64,000 nucleotides of DNA from Xiphophorus maculatus. Its lineage: Eukaryota; Chordata; Actinopteri; Cyprinodontiformes; Poeciliidae. The stretch lies in assembly GCF_002775205.1 (NCBI RefSeq), contig NC_036443.1, positions 31,708,717 to 31,772,716 of the forward strand, read 5' to 3'. Under the pieces are notes generated by a model. The model was not told the DNA's origin, made no database searches, and saw only the letters and a program-made list of their open reading frames with translations. A program made the translations under genes and the position numbers. Below are positions 11,801 through 25,200 of the stretch, piece by piece; the stretch's first letter is position 1, and each line of letters starts with the position of its first letter.

Positions 11801-14800
11801 GAAGTTTGATGTCTACCTGATCAAGTAAGTCATGATCAACATGATGATGGTTCCCTTTGGTGCTTAAGAATACAATCTCAAATGAATGCCATTAACATTC
11901 AGCTGTTTTTGTTCTGTAAAGCTCGGAGGGAAAGGCATTTCGTTCAAAGGTGGAACTCATTGCCTACTTTGAGAAGATTGGTGACAAACAGACCGATCCC
12001 AATGACTTTGATTTTACTGTCACGGGGCGCGGAAGCCCATCCCGTCGTGAAAAGCGCCCTCCCAAAAAACCAAAAGTGGTGAAACCATCAGGACGAGGCC
12101 GAGGGCGGCCCAAAGGTACAGAGGCCAGGATAGCAGAAGTTGCAGATGAGTCATTAAATCAAGGGCAGCTTTTCATAAGTGGTTCTGCAGTTCTTCTGTG
12201 TTCATCTCTTTTATTTGTGTAGGCAGTGGAAAAATGCGTCAGGCCACTGAGGGTGTGGCCATGAAGCGAGTGGTTGAGAAAACTCCAGGAAAGCTGCTGG
12301 TTAAAATGCCTCTTGGCAAGGCAGAGTCCTCCTCTGGAACCACATCAAAGGTATGACGGTTGTTCAGTCCCTCACCTGGACGTTTTTACATTGAAGATAA
12401 AACTTACGGCTTTAAAGGTTGAGCTGTAACTTCACTCTGTGCAACTGTGTCTGTGACCATAACAATATTGAAACTCATGCTTTTGAGTATCTGGTTTTTC
12501 CTCTGCAGGTGGTGTCTCCTACCGCAGTGCCCAAGTCCCGGCCAGGCAGAAAGAGAAAATCAGAACAGGACCTTCCACCTCCACCCAAGGCCGCTCCCAA
12601 AAAACGAGGAAGGAAACCAGGATCAACCTCTGCACCATCATCAGTCACTGCTGCATCCACGTCTTCAACCACAGCCTCTGGTAGCTCAACAGCTGGAAGC
12701 TACACTGCAGCTGCCATTATGGTGGCTGAAGCCAAAAGGAGAGCAGCTAAGGAGTCTTCCACTAAACCTGCTGTCCAGGAAACAGCTCTGCCAATCAAAA
12801 AGCGCAAAACAAGAGAAACTGTGGAAGAGATGGAGAGTGTTCAGGCTCCACTGGTTACACCTGCTGAGACTGGAAGCACCGGTGCAGCACAGGAAAAGGG
12901 AGGGAAGGTGGAGGGAGGTCCAAGCTCAGACCCAAAGCCTACATCCACTGTAGGAAGCCAGTCAGAGAAGCAACCTTCTGCTTCAGATGAGAGCCATTCC
13001 CATGGACACAAGTCACATAAGTGCCAGAAGCACAAGGAAAAAAGAGAATCTGGAGATGAAGGAAGCAAAGGAAAGGATGTTGGTGAAAATGAAGGAGGGG
13101 GTGGAAGGAGTAGCAGCAGTAGTAGCATCATCCCTTCAAAAAGCCACAAAAGGAAGGAACGACAACCTCATAAACACCATCATCACCACCACCATCACCA
13201 CCACCATCATCGCCACCAACAGTCCTCTGGCTCACCATTAGATCACCCGCCTCCTCTAACAGTTTCTGAATCACCTCCTAGCCAACCCAGGCCTGAAGCT
13301 GATCCCCAGACTGTGCCTCATCAAACCCCTGAAAAAAAGGTTCCCCCCAAACCACACCAAAAGTCTGTGCCTCGGCCCCCTCCTGAATCTCTGCAACCTG
13401 TTTCTCCACCACACCACCAGCCCCATTCCTGTCCCCATACCTCGTTACCCAGTCCACCACAAGCCCATAGTCTGCAAGTATCCCAGTCATCCCCCACCAG
13501 ACATTTACTGCCTGAGGCACAGTCCCTACAACCCCAAATCCAAACCCCTAGTCACCCATTGTCTACCAACCAGTCAGCCCAGTCACTCTCCACAGCCCAG
13601 CACCAAAGCCACCATCAGACTCTACATGATCCACCCAAGTCCCCACCTATTCTGCATGCTCAGCCATCTCAAACTAGGCATTCACAATCACAGGTCCAGT
13701 CCTCCACTGCACTCCAGCCTCAGATCCAGCCTAGACATTTGCCTCATATCCAATCCCAGATTAAACAATCCCACCCTCAGACCTCAGTTCAGCCCCAACT
13801 CCGACCCCAGCCAAGAATTCAAACACAACCTCAGTCACAATCCCAAACCAAGACACCACCCAAGACACCACCCAAACTTCAGTCCCAATCACAGGCAACA
13901 ATTGAGATGCAACAACAGACTCAATCCCAAGACAGATTACCTACACAGATTCAAAGTCAACCCCAGACCAGGCCTCCGACACAAATTCAGAGTTTACGTC
14001 AGACTAGGACACCAACACAAGTCCAGAGTCAACCCCAGACTAGGACACCAACACAAGTCCAGAGTCAACCCCAGACTAGGACACCAACACAAGTCCAGAG
14101 TCAACCCCAGACTAGGACACCAACACAAGTCCAGAGTCAACCCCAGACTAGGATTCCAACACAAGTCCAGAGTCAACCCCAGACTAGAATACCAACACAA
14201 GTCCAGAGTCAACCCCAGACTAGGATTCCAACACAAGTCCAGAGTCAACCCCAGACTAGGACACCAACACAAGTCCAGAGTCAACCACAGACTAGGACAC
14301 CAACACAAGTCCAGAGTCAACCCCAGACTAGGATTCCAACACAAGTCCAGAGTCAACCCCAGACTAGAATACCAACACAAGTCCAGAGTCAACCCCAGAC
14401 TAGGATTCCAACACAAGTCCAGAGTCAACCCCAGACTAGGACACCAACACAAGTCCAGAGTCAACCCCAGACTAGAATACCAACACAAGTCCAGAGTCAA
14501 CCCCAGACTAGGACACCAACACAAGTCCAGAGTCAACCACAGACTAGGATTCCAACACAAGTCCAGAGTCAACCCCAGACTAGGATTCCAACACAAAATC
14601 AAAGCCAACTGCAGACTAGGGTTCCAGCTCAACCTCATCCTCACTTGCAATCTGGCCTTCAGGTTTTGCCTCAGACTCGTATGAGACAGACCTTGCAACA
14701 CCAGGTCCCAAATCCGCATAGAGCTCCACCCAGTCAATGTCCCGCCCAGCCTAGGCCACCCATTCCCCAGTCCCAAACACATCCACACTTTCAAAGCTTT

Positions 14801-15298
14801 CAAACCCAGTTGCATCCCCAGTCCCTTTCTCAACACACAAGGCTACATGCGCAGAACCTTGTTTCTCACAGACCATCATCATCCAGCCACGCCCATCCCA
14901 TTCCCGTCCCTGCTCAGCAGAACCAGAGTGAACAGCCACAGGACCTGAGCACCACACGGCCTGCCCTGGAGAGCCAGTTCCCAAGAAGAGACGCCAGCAT
15001 GGAGGGCATCAGGATGGAGGGAAGAGGAGAGATGCTCTCAGCATCAGATACCAGAGAAGTTTTAGGAGGTGAAAGAGGGTCAAACAGCACATCAAGACCT
15101 TCCAGCTCTGTGCCACCTGGAGTAGCAGGGTCCAGTCTTGTGCCTGGAGCAGACGGTAGGGCTCGACTGAGGGTGGAGCCAGAGGCAGCAGGTGACAGCA
15201 AGGAGCTCAGAGACATTGTCCCACAGTCCACCGTTCCCCGTCCCAGCTGTGAGGAAACCGTGGAGTCGCGAACTGCTGTCAGTGAAAGAGTCAGCTGA
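8305..15298 (+). CDS. mecp2: Methyl-CpG-binding protein 2 (six exons, complete, unusually long)
   Basis: MeCP2 binds methylated DNA in the nucleus and recruits NCoR/SMRT corepressors. Exons are 8305-8336, 11365-11554, 11634-11824, 11922-12115, 12223-12350 and 12509-15298; all phases join, giving about 1,174 codons against about 500 in mammals. Exon 1 encodes [11 protein letters not shown], the E1-isoform start. The methyl-binding domain (about residues 101-175) carries [33 protein letters not shown] and [15 protein letters not shown]-hooks follow at GRGRGRPKG and KKRGRKPG. The corepressor-binding core [11 protein letters not shown] lies near residue 340. A 12-His run lies near residue 470. 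Exon 6 then expands into Gln/Pro/Ser/His-rich sequence with a 12-residue repeat array. PQDLS and the C-terminus [12 protein letters not shown] match the mammalian tail (SRTPVTERVS), so the reading frame is under constraint to the end. The gene is divergent from irak1. Confidence 0.96.
8337..11364 (+). other. mecp2 intron 1
   Basis: A 3.0-kb intron with a GTAAGT donor at 8337 and an AG acceptor ending at 11364. The first 500 bp belong to the CpG island. The part from about 10,300 to 10,960 is very AT-rich. No coding exon, tandem array or clearly identifiable transposon was seen. Confidence 0.7.
14004..14600 (+). repeat. 36-bp tandem repeat inside mecp2 exon 6
   Basis: Sixteen exact copies of the peptide unit (T/I)[11 protein letters not shown] plus degenerate copies at both ends, in frame with mecp2. 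Units differ mainly by Thr (ACA) or Ile (ATT/ATA) at the first residue. The order T-I-I-I-T occurs twice in succession, suggesting that a block of five units (180 bp) was duplicated. Antisense and second-frame ORFs over this region are by-products of the 36-bp periodicity. Confidence 0.95.
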
Positions 15299-17735
15299 TT
15301 GGTTGGTCAGGTGGAAGGCAAGCTGATTGGTGACCTTATAGACGAGTCGACCCCAGACGGAGGAGTATGGCCGCGCTGTTCATGGAGATGTTTGGACCTC
15401 ACTCTGTTTTCAAACAGAAGCTGGAAGAACCGTCACAGTTTCTACTGTTGGATTCTGTCTGGAGACTTTGTGAAGTTGTAGGAGGTACAGCCAGTTGGCG
15501 CTGAAGGACAGATCAAGAGGGGAACGAATAGAGTCTTTTTCTAGAAGAAAACAAATGAAAAGGAAAAATAAGAAAAAGTGTGTGTGTGTATATAATCTAA
15601 AGGCAGCTGTTGCATCCTGTTAGTCTCCATACGGAGGTGGAGAGTAGTTTGGAACTAAAAACCGTCGCTTAACAACACATTACTCTGATAAAATGTTGCT
15701 TCCGGAATATAACCTGTTTTTTATTTAGTAGTTGGTTGTTTTGTCTTTGTTATACAGCTTTAAGAAGTAATATTACCAACAGCCCTGACTCTAACATGGC
15801 CCACGGTGACTGACAGTCCTTTCCTCAAACCAGTCCTTGACTGAAAGTCTACGAGGCAATGCGCCGCGGCGGTTTGCACCTTAAATTGGTTTCTTAAAAA
15901 TTTCTCATCTTTATTTTTCAAAGTTTTCCATGAAACCCTAAAAAGCAGAGGCTTTCTTTTAGTGTTCTCAGTTCTTGCGCTTGTTCTTGCCTCTCGCCAT
16001 TTTGCCTGAGATCAAAAGTGTTAAAGTTCTCAGTCCTCTTCCAGATTTCCTCAGATGTGTCATGAATCTGGAAGCAGCTGGAACCCCGACGGCCTGATTC
16101 AGAAGGATTTCAACAGCTTGAGGAGTTCATGGTTCCTCTCAGCTGATTTAGGATCTGATGAATCCGGCCGATAAGAAAAGCTGCTCATTGGTGTTTCAAC
16201 ATTTCCAGTTCAGCCAGTTCTTCCAGGATTTTTCCTAAACTGGTCTTCATGGACTTGTATGTTTCTCTCAAATTTTGTTTCTACCGTGAGCACTTTTGAT
16301 ATCAAACCAAACCCATGCCTACAGTAGCTTTATTTGAGTTCTTTTGATAATGAATGTGTGGGAAAGGACCCATTCTAAATGTGTCTTTACGTCAGATGTC
16401 TGGAACAGTTTGCACATCTCAACTTCATACAATCAACCCCCTGCATGTCGCTCAGAGACCCTGCAGGCCTTCAACCGGGGTCCGTGTTCGCAGAGGCCAA
16501 CCTGGCTCAGCTTCACGGTCCAGGTCTAACCAGGAAAGGTGATTCCGATGGATCCGGCTGTGCAGAGAGGACGGGACTGTGGGCTTTTCCCTTCAGATCT
16601 GAGAGTCACAGTTAGGAGGTATCGGGATGCTTTCTGAGCTGCAGTCTTGAAATGGTTTGATCAGTTCTTGTTGCTGATGACTCAGGCACTCACTGCGCTG
16701 AGATTCCTTGGCACCTTTACTGCCGAATCCACACGGTGTTTCAGGCGTTCTTAACAAACCCGCAGATGGTATCAGAAGGAAATGTTTGGCTAGTTCTTGC
16801 TCTGTGGTCGTTTAGTGTCTGACCAACAGCCCAATCTCACCACTAAGGACATCCAGCAACACCTTCAGTTCAATCATCTGTATTGCTGTTACTCCGACTG
16901 CACCAAGTTCACCAGGAACGTCTAACACCTCCAGTCTGAAAACAGACATCGTGAGACGCCACTCTGTTTCCATCAATGTTTTTTCATGTCCGTTTTGAAG
17001 TGTCGCATTAGAAAAGGTTGATGGAAATGCTAAAATTCAAAATAACTTCCTCAATTTCCCAAACAACTTTTTATGCTCGCGTCAGGTGATTTTTGGCTCT
17101 TCTGAAAAAGAGTTAATGCGCTAAAGGAGAGATGGAAGCAACAAACTTTCCTATCCACAGTTCGGTTTGTGTTTTACCAGAGGTACGAAACCTGGAGAAA
17201 TTCAAAAGTCCAGGCCTCCAGCACAAAGTGGAGGACTATTTTTTTCTGAGATGTGCGGTCCATGCTAGTTTATAACCTCTACTTCCTGCTCATTCGCGCC
17301 ATGCGTAGTGTCAACATCTGATGAAATAACGCTTTGAGTAACTTGGATGCTCGAGTCCCGTCCTCCAGAGCTACCGTCCTGCAACTTGTAGATACATCGT
17401 CACTCCAACAGAGCGGCATCGGCTCTGAACAGGCCTGGGAACCAGCCAGTCGTTGGTTCAGGTGTGCTGGAGCAGGGAAGCGTCTGAAAGCTGCAGGCCG
17501 GCTCTGGACGACTGGACCTGAGCGGTCCTGCTATGGCCTGAATGATTCAGGGATAATTTGTTTTTCTTTTTCTTTGTTGCAACATTTCCAATTTGCATGA
17601 TGTAATTCCCCATCGCATCACATAGACTTTCCTCAAAAGTAATCATGTAGATATGTAAACTGGACAGTGGCAGTGGACTAGTTCAAGCAAAATATCAACA
17701 TTTCTGTCTGAATAAACATCTTTGGTCAGGCGCTG
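15299..17735 (+). other. Probable mecp2 3'UTR
   Basis: Sequence after the mecp2 stop holds no coding exon. A canonical AATAAA at 17711-17716 is a candidate poly(A) signal, giving a 2.4-kb 3'UTR. Mammalian MECP2 also has a long 3'UTR with alternative poly(A) sites, so ends before or after this are possible. Confidence 0.45.
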
Positions 17736-19295
17736 ACTTTGGCTCTTGGATGAAGTTTGTGGGCCGTCGGCGTCTCTGAGGGATTATTCTGTAGAATCAT
17801 CACGCAGAAACCAACACGTCTTCAGGAAGTCAACAGATGACCTGTGACCTGCTGGGGCTTCCTGTTAGGGTTCTGTGACTCTCTGACCTGAACCTCCCAG
17901 TCTCTCTTGGTTCTGGATCCAGTGACCCGGCTCGCTGTGAGCCCCTTTAGCGTAGCCCGGCCTCTGCCAGCTGCTCGCCACCGCAGAAACGTTCCTCTCT
18001 GATTGGACCCACTCCACTGACTGGACCCAGCACAATCTACAGTAACCAGCCACCATATTGCATGTTCCAGAGTTTAGTGCCTATATTAATAATAATAATA
18101 ATAATATTGTGTGTCTTGCCAGAAGCCACCATGTCAGCCGAGCCATGTTGTGTTTCTAGACCTTAGTAGTAATGTGTGTGGTGACTTCATAGTTGCTAAT
18201 ATTGAGGATGAATATTCTGCTTTTACTCTGGTTGGAATTCAGTGAAGCTCCAGAAAACACCGTCGCTGTAGAAGAAACTAGTTTTTACCTGTTTTCTTAT
18301 TTTTGTTTCTAACTAAAACCATTTGTTGTCCCTGACGTGTCTGTGGTCTCCGTGTTTGACTCGCCTTCCTCAGCGGTCTGATCCAGATGAGCTTCATCCC
18401 ACTGCATCTTTCAGGCTTTAAATATTAATCACATTTAGGCAATATCAGCAGGATGGAGGTATTATTATGATTTTATTATTATTTTATTAGAACGATGGAG
18501 CCTAAATGCTTCTTACTGTGGAACCTCAATGAAAAGTTCTGCAGTTTTTTCCATGTCAGATAAAAAGTTGGTAGCAGCTAAACGGAAACTGGGTTGCTTT
18601 AAAAGACCAAAGAGAGAACAAGAGCCGGACATTAAGTCACTGCCCCCTGCTGGTGGTGCTGAGAAACTAAATAAGAAATGAAAAGGTTTTAAAGCAAAGA
18701 TCTGACGTCATAAAATTCTCTCAGGTTTGGAGTCAAAATAAACCCAGAGGTTATTAAATGATGACGCTATTATGACTCCATCAAGCTGAAAGATAATGAA
18801 CAGCAAGAATAAAGTTCATTAAAAATATTGATCAAAAAGAACCACGACCAGATTGGGTCGGACTGAATTCTCTGGTCCAGTTGAGTCTCATCAGATTCAA
18901 CTGAATCAGACAGAAACCCTGAGATGGTCTAAAGGCCGAATGGACGATTTTAGAAACAGCTCGGAACAGGATGCAGTTATTAATATGTAGGATTAATGAA
19001 TAAAAAATGGCTGCCACTGCGCCACCTCACCTGGGAGGAATGTGAAAATATTAATAATTACAAATCACATAATCTCAGATCCGATGCTCCATGAATCCAT
19101 TTCATTTTTTTATTTTTCTGTTTGATCTCCAACTTCCTGTTTCATTATTCCTCCAATCAAAGACGAGCTCCTTTCCGTTCAGGTCACGTGGTTCCGCTCA
19201 GCACCTGTTGACGGAGCCGTTAATGAGCCTCTAAAGGTCGCGGCCCGCTCGTGAAAACGCGGCTCTGTGATTGGCTGAGCTGAAGGCAGGTGAGG
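17736..19295. other. Intergenic region between mecp2 and the brambleberry-like gene
   Basis: AT-rich sequence with a short (TAA)n run near 18083-18105. No coding region or recognisable transposon was identified. Confidence 0.5.
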
Positions 19296-22200
19296 ATGGA
19301 GGATGTGGCCGCGTCGCTGCTGCTGCTGCTGTGCGGATCCCTGATTCTTGGACCCGCTGCCGGTTCCGGTTCGGGTCTGGACCCTGAGCGCGGCAGGATG
19401 GCGCTGCGGCGGGTCCAGAGCCTCGCCGCGCAGCCGCGTTATGGCGGGTGTTGGGCGCGCGCGCTGGAACACCTGGACACCTGCAGGGACATGACGTCAG
19501 AGAGTCAGAGCCGCCTGGCGCTGCGCTTCACCCACTGTCACCTGAGCAGGTAAGCAGCTGGTCGGAACCGGGGAGGGAGAACCTGCCGCTTTGGGTTCTT
19601 CAGAACCAGAACAGAATCCGGTGGTTCTGTTCACTGCGCTGCAGCAGCAGAAACAGACCCAGAGTCCGGTTCTGTTGGACTCTGCTCAGTCCACTCACTT
19701 CTGATCAGAACTAGGCGGTCCTGATGTTAAAACGTGGCTCTTCCTTCCGCAGGTGGGATGTGACGACGTCGTCAGGTGAAGGTCACTAATCTATGACGTC
19801 ACTGTAGTTCTGGACTTACCTACAGCGGTTCTGTCCGAAGATGAAATTATTATTTTATTTTTTAGGTAAAATAATTTGTAGGGTTTTTTTAATGCTCAAC
19901 TAAAATATAAAAATTGAAGATCTGAGTGAAATGAAGGAAACATTTGCAGTTCAGTGAAACCGGACCGAAGCGGTTCTGGTGTCGCCGAGTTTCCTGCACA
20001 GATAGAAATAAAAATGCTTTTAACATTTAGCAGTCGGATTTCCCCCAGCAGATAAACACATGGAGAAACTAACAACAAGATCTGCTCCAACTTTTAAGAA
20101 AAATGTTCTAAACTTGTCAAAAAGAAAATTTCTCTGCATGGATTCAAACTCACAGCTGCAGGTACTGACAATTATTTTATATATTTCATAAAGCGCGAGA
20201 ATAACCAAAGCAAAGAACATTTCCTACCTCTTCTCAGGCAGCCTAGCGCCACCTGAAGGTGGTACAGTGCTGATGTCATAAGACGCTCTCTTAAAGTGAC
20301 AGTACAGGTACTAGTGCTTATCAAAATTAGTAAAATTATAAAATTCTTAAAATATAACAAAGAAATAGGATTCTTCAGTGTTAATCAGAATTTAGTGAAA
20401 AGTCAAACATTATAATAATAAAAAATAAAAGCACATTTTCTAAAGTTGTTACACCTGCAGCAGGTCTGAACCAGAACCAGGATTTGGGTCGTTTTCTGAT
20501 CTCTGCTCCTTTTTACCCTGAAATTAAAACCTAAAATGATATCAGGAACGTTTTCCTTCTTAAGAGGATTTTAGTTTGGTAATAAAACTCTCCATCTCCT
20601 TTGCTCATGGGTCCAGTTGGTACCGGTGTTGATCTGCAGTCAATGGCCACACAGAATCATTCTGAGGGCCACAGCCGGCCCCCACACCACACTTTGGAAA
20701 CCACAGTGTTCCGTTTTCTAAAGGTTCTACATTTCATCCTGAAGTTTTTATGAAAGCCCGTTCCCACCATGAAAGGAAAAATAAAAGCCCAGCAGGAAGT
20801 CACAATTATGAGTTATAAAGTCATAGTTATGAGAAACTTTCTGTCTCATAATTATGGCTTTTATTCTTGTAATTATGACTTTAGAAACTCCTAATTATGA
20901 CTTCCTGTTGGGCTTTTTTTTCTTTCTTTCTTGATGTTAATGCGTATTTATTTATTTAGCTTAAACTGACCTGATTAGTTTTCAGTGAGTGCTGCCACTT
21001 TGTGGCCGTTTTTGTTTACTACAGATCTGCCTTTTAACCCGTTTCTCTTCAGCTCAGGCAGGGATTTCCCATCCTGCCCTGAGGGGTCAGAGGTCAGCAG
21101 GTGTACTGCTGGGATGGATCCTGTGGCCTTCAACACCTACACTGAGTTCTTCACCCACACCCACTCCATCTGCCACTTCCTGCAGTCGGAGGCCTGGCAG
21201 AGCCGCGCAGAAAGCACCATGTACAGGTGAGCGGCCGCCGGCCGCCCTGCGCTGCGTCTTAAAGGACCAATCAGAAGCTTTTCTTAACCTTTTAGGTTTT
21301 TACGGGATTTGGCTTAATTTTACTCACTTTTATTTGTTTCTGTTTATAAGACAAAATTAATATCATGAAAAAATACAGTTTTTCTTTTAAACATAGTTTT
21401 AAAAAAAGCCAAAAATGTTCACCATCATTTTAAAACGAGTTTTCTGCTTCTGCCAGTTTTACAGACCAAAATAAAAATAAGTAAATAATGATCACATGTT
21501 GTTTCTAAGCTTAAAATACAGAACTATTTACATTTTGATTTATGAATAATAGTTATTGCCTGGTTTCCTCTGAATCATCTCTGTTCAGATAATAAATTAT
21601 TATTTATATGAAATATTTACGTCCCAACAGTAGCTGACGCTGGCCTGCTGCAGACATTAACTCTAACATTCAGTCTCATTTAGCTATGTTTGTTTCTGCT
21701 GACCTCTGACCTGCTCCCAAACTGTTAGCATTATGCTAAGTCAACATGCCGCTAATCTGCTACATTAATTTGTGTTTAGGCTGACGGAGGCCTCAGCAGG
21801 TGTTGCTGAGCAGCTTCAGTCCACCAGACAGATGGCCAACGAGCTGATGGAAGCCCAGAGCGTCGCCTTACAGGCACAGAAAGAAATCCTGTCCAATGGA
21901 GAGGAGCTACGAGCCACCCTAAGAGACTCGACTCAGGGTAAAACACACACAGAGCCTGCCAGACTAAACTCAGGGTAAAGATCTCGTTTTGTTCAGAGAT
22001 CATTCAGTCAGTTTAGGAATCGTTCTGATGCATCTCGGTTTGCTGATTGTCCTCTCCTGTCTCACCTGTGCCCTGCTCCCTCTCCCATCCCTCCAGGTGT
22101 GCAGGCGGTCTTCTCTGACCTCAGCAGCGCCTCCAGGCAGCAGCAGGTGGCGCTGTCGCAGCTCTTCCAGCGGCTCTCCTTCCTGCAGAGCTTCCTGCTG

Positions 22201-25200
22201 ATGGAGGCTCACAGCCTGACTTCCTGCTGCTACAACGCCGCCGCGCTCTGCACCGTCTACCTCATCACTTCCACCCCATGCTCCTCCAGGGCCAGGTAGC
22301 TCCGCCTCCTTTCCTTTACCTGTTACGTGCTCCTGCATGTTTGCTTCTACAGAGGCAGTTCCAGCTTCCACCAGCAGGGGGAGCAGCTGCACAGTTTACT
22401 AGTAAAGCTGCAGCTTGGATTGAAGATCCAGAGAATTCTGTGGAACCTTCAAAACCAGAACATCAGACAGGTGACCTCTGAGTGACCTCTGCTTCCCCAC
22501 ACTCTCCTCCCGGGTCCAGGCTGCTGCTGCTGGCCTTGGTCTGCGTCAACTTCTACTTGGAGAAGAAGATCTACCAGCATGTGCTGAACTCCGACCAACC
22601 AGAACACCTTCATGTGGTTGGTAGACTCACCTGGGGGCGGGGCTTATGTCGGGGGTGGGGGTCTTTTGGGAAATAATTGGTTGTTTTGTCCAGCGATCTG
22701 AAACTGCAGATTGACCGACAAAAATAGGAAGTGACCCGGTTTAATCAGAACATGAGACGATGTGTTCAGGGTTCTCTGGAAAAATGAAAACCAGAAGCAA
22801 TAAATAAATTAATAACCAAGAAGCCACCGATGTGAATAAAGTCGTAACATCGCGTGTTTCGTAAATAAAGTCGTAACATTGCGTGTTTCGTAAATAAAGT
22901 CGTAACATTGCGTGTTTTGTAAATAAGGTCGTAACATTGCGTGTTTTGTAAATAAGGTCGTAACATTGCGTGTTTCGTAAATAAGGTCGTAACATTGCGT
23001 GTTTTGTAAATAAGGTCGTAACATCGCGTGTTTCGTAAATAAGGTCGTAACATCGCGTGTTTCGTAAATAAAGTCGTAACATTGCGTGTTTCGTAAATAA
23101 AGTCGTAACATTGCGTGTTTTGTAAATAAGGTCGTAACATTGCGTGTTTCGTAAATAAGGTCGTAACATCCCGTGTTTTGTAAATAAAGTCGTAACATTG
23201 CGTGTTTCGTAAATAAGGTCGTAACATTGCGTGTTTTGTAAATAAAGTCGTAACATTGCGTGTCTCGTAAATAAGGTCGTAACATTGCGTGTTTCGTAAA
23301 TAAGGTCGTAACATCGCGTGTTTCGTAAATAAGGTCGTAACATTGCGTGTTTCGTAAATAAAGTCGTAACATTGCGTGTTTTGTAAATAAAGTCGTAACA
23401 TTGCGTGTTTCGTAAATAAGGTCGTAGCATTGCGTGTCTCGTAAATAAGGTCGTAACATTGCGTGTTTTGTAAATAAAGTCGTAACATTGCGTGTTTCGT
23501 AAATAAGGTCGTAACATCGCGTGTTTTGTAAATAAGGTCGTAACATTGCGTGTTTCGTAAATAAGGTCGTAACATTGCGTGTTTTGTAAATAAAGTCGTA
23601 ACATCGCGTGTTTCGTAAATAAGGTCGTAACATCGCGTGTTTCGTAAATAAGGTCGTAACATCGCGTGTTTTGTAAATAAAGTCGTAACATTGCCTGTTT
23701 TGTAAATAAAGTCGTAATATTGCGTGTTTCGTAAATAAAGTCGTAACATTGCGTGTTTTGTAAATAAGGTCGTAACATTGCGTGTTTTGTAAATAAGGTC
23801 GTAACATTGCGTGTTTTGTAAATAAGGTCGTAACATTGCGTGTTTCGTAAATAAGGTCGTAACATTGCGTGTTTCGTAAATAAGGTCGTAACATTGCGTG
23901 TTTCGTAAATAAAGTCGTAACATTGCCTGTTTTGTAAATAAAGTCGTAATATTGCGTGTTTTGTAAATAAAGTCGTAATATTGCGTGTTTCGTAAATAAA
24001 GTCGTAACATTGCGTGTTTTGTAAATAAGGTCGTAACATTGCGTGTTTTGTAAATAAGGTCGTAACATTGCGTGTTTCGTAAATAAGGTCGTAACATTGC
24101 GTGTTTCGTAAATAAGGTCGTAACATTGCGTGTTTTGTAAATAAAGTCGTAACATTGCGTGTTTCGTAAATAAGGTCGTAACATTGCGTGTTTCGTAAAT
24201 AAGGTCGTAACATTGCGTGTTTTGTAAATAAGGTCGTAACATTGCGTGTTTCGTAAATAAGGTCGTAACATCGCGTGTTTCGTAAATAAGGTCGTAACAT
24301 CGTGTGTTTTGTAAATAAAGTCGTAACATTGCGTGTTTCGTAAATAAGGTCGTAACATTGCGTGTTTTGTAAATAAAGTCGTAACATCGCGTGTTTCGTA
24401 AATAAAGTCGTAACATCGCGTGTTTCGTAAATAAAGTCGTAACATCGCGTGTTTTGTAAATAAAGTCGTAACATTGCCTGTTTCGTAAATAAAGTCGTAA
24501 CATTGCGTGTTTCGTAAATAAGGTCGTAACATCGCGTGTTTCGTAAATAAGGTCGTAACATTGCGTGTTTCGTAAATAAGGTCGTAACATTGCGTGTTTC
24601 GTAAATAAGGTCGTAACATTGCGTGTTTCGTAAATAAGGTCGTAACATTGCGTGTTTCGTAAATAAGGTCGTAACATTGCGTGTTTCGTAAATATGGTCG
24701 TAACATTGCGTGTCTCGTAAATAAGGTCGTAACATTGCGTGTTTTGTAAATAAGGTCGTAACATCGCGTGTTTCGTAAATAAGGTCGTAACATCGCGTGT
24801 TTCGTAAATAAGGTCGTAACATCGCGTGTTTCGTAAATAAGGTCGTAACATCGCGTGTTTCGTAAATAAGGTCGTAACATCGCGTGTTTCGTAAATAAAG
24901 TCGTAACATTGCGTGTTTCGTAAATAAGGTCGTAACATTGCGTGTTTTGTAAATAAGGTCGTAACATTGCGTGTTTCGTAAATAAGGTCGTAACATCGCG
25001 TGTTTCGTAAATAAGGTCGTAACATCGCGTGTTTCGTAAATAAGGTCGTAACATTGCGTGTTTCGTAAATAAAGTCGTAACATTGCGTGTTTTGTAAATA
25101 AAGTCGTAACATTGCGTGTTTTGTAAATAAAGTCGTAACATCGCGTGTCTCGTAAATAAGGTCGTAACATCGCGTGTTTCGTAAATAAAGTCGTAACATT

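Noticed and set aside
13626-14836. Long alternative-frame and antisense ORFs across mecp2 exon 6
   Set aside because: Shadows of the 36-bp in-frame repeat, whose length keeps every frame periodic.
19754-19776. Possible micro-exon in the brambleberry-like gene intron 1 (AG before GTGGGATG, GTGAAG donor after)
   Set aside because: The direct join of exon 1 to the exon at 21053 keeps the frame and the family pattern CHLS..GR.....C, so no extra exon is needed.
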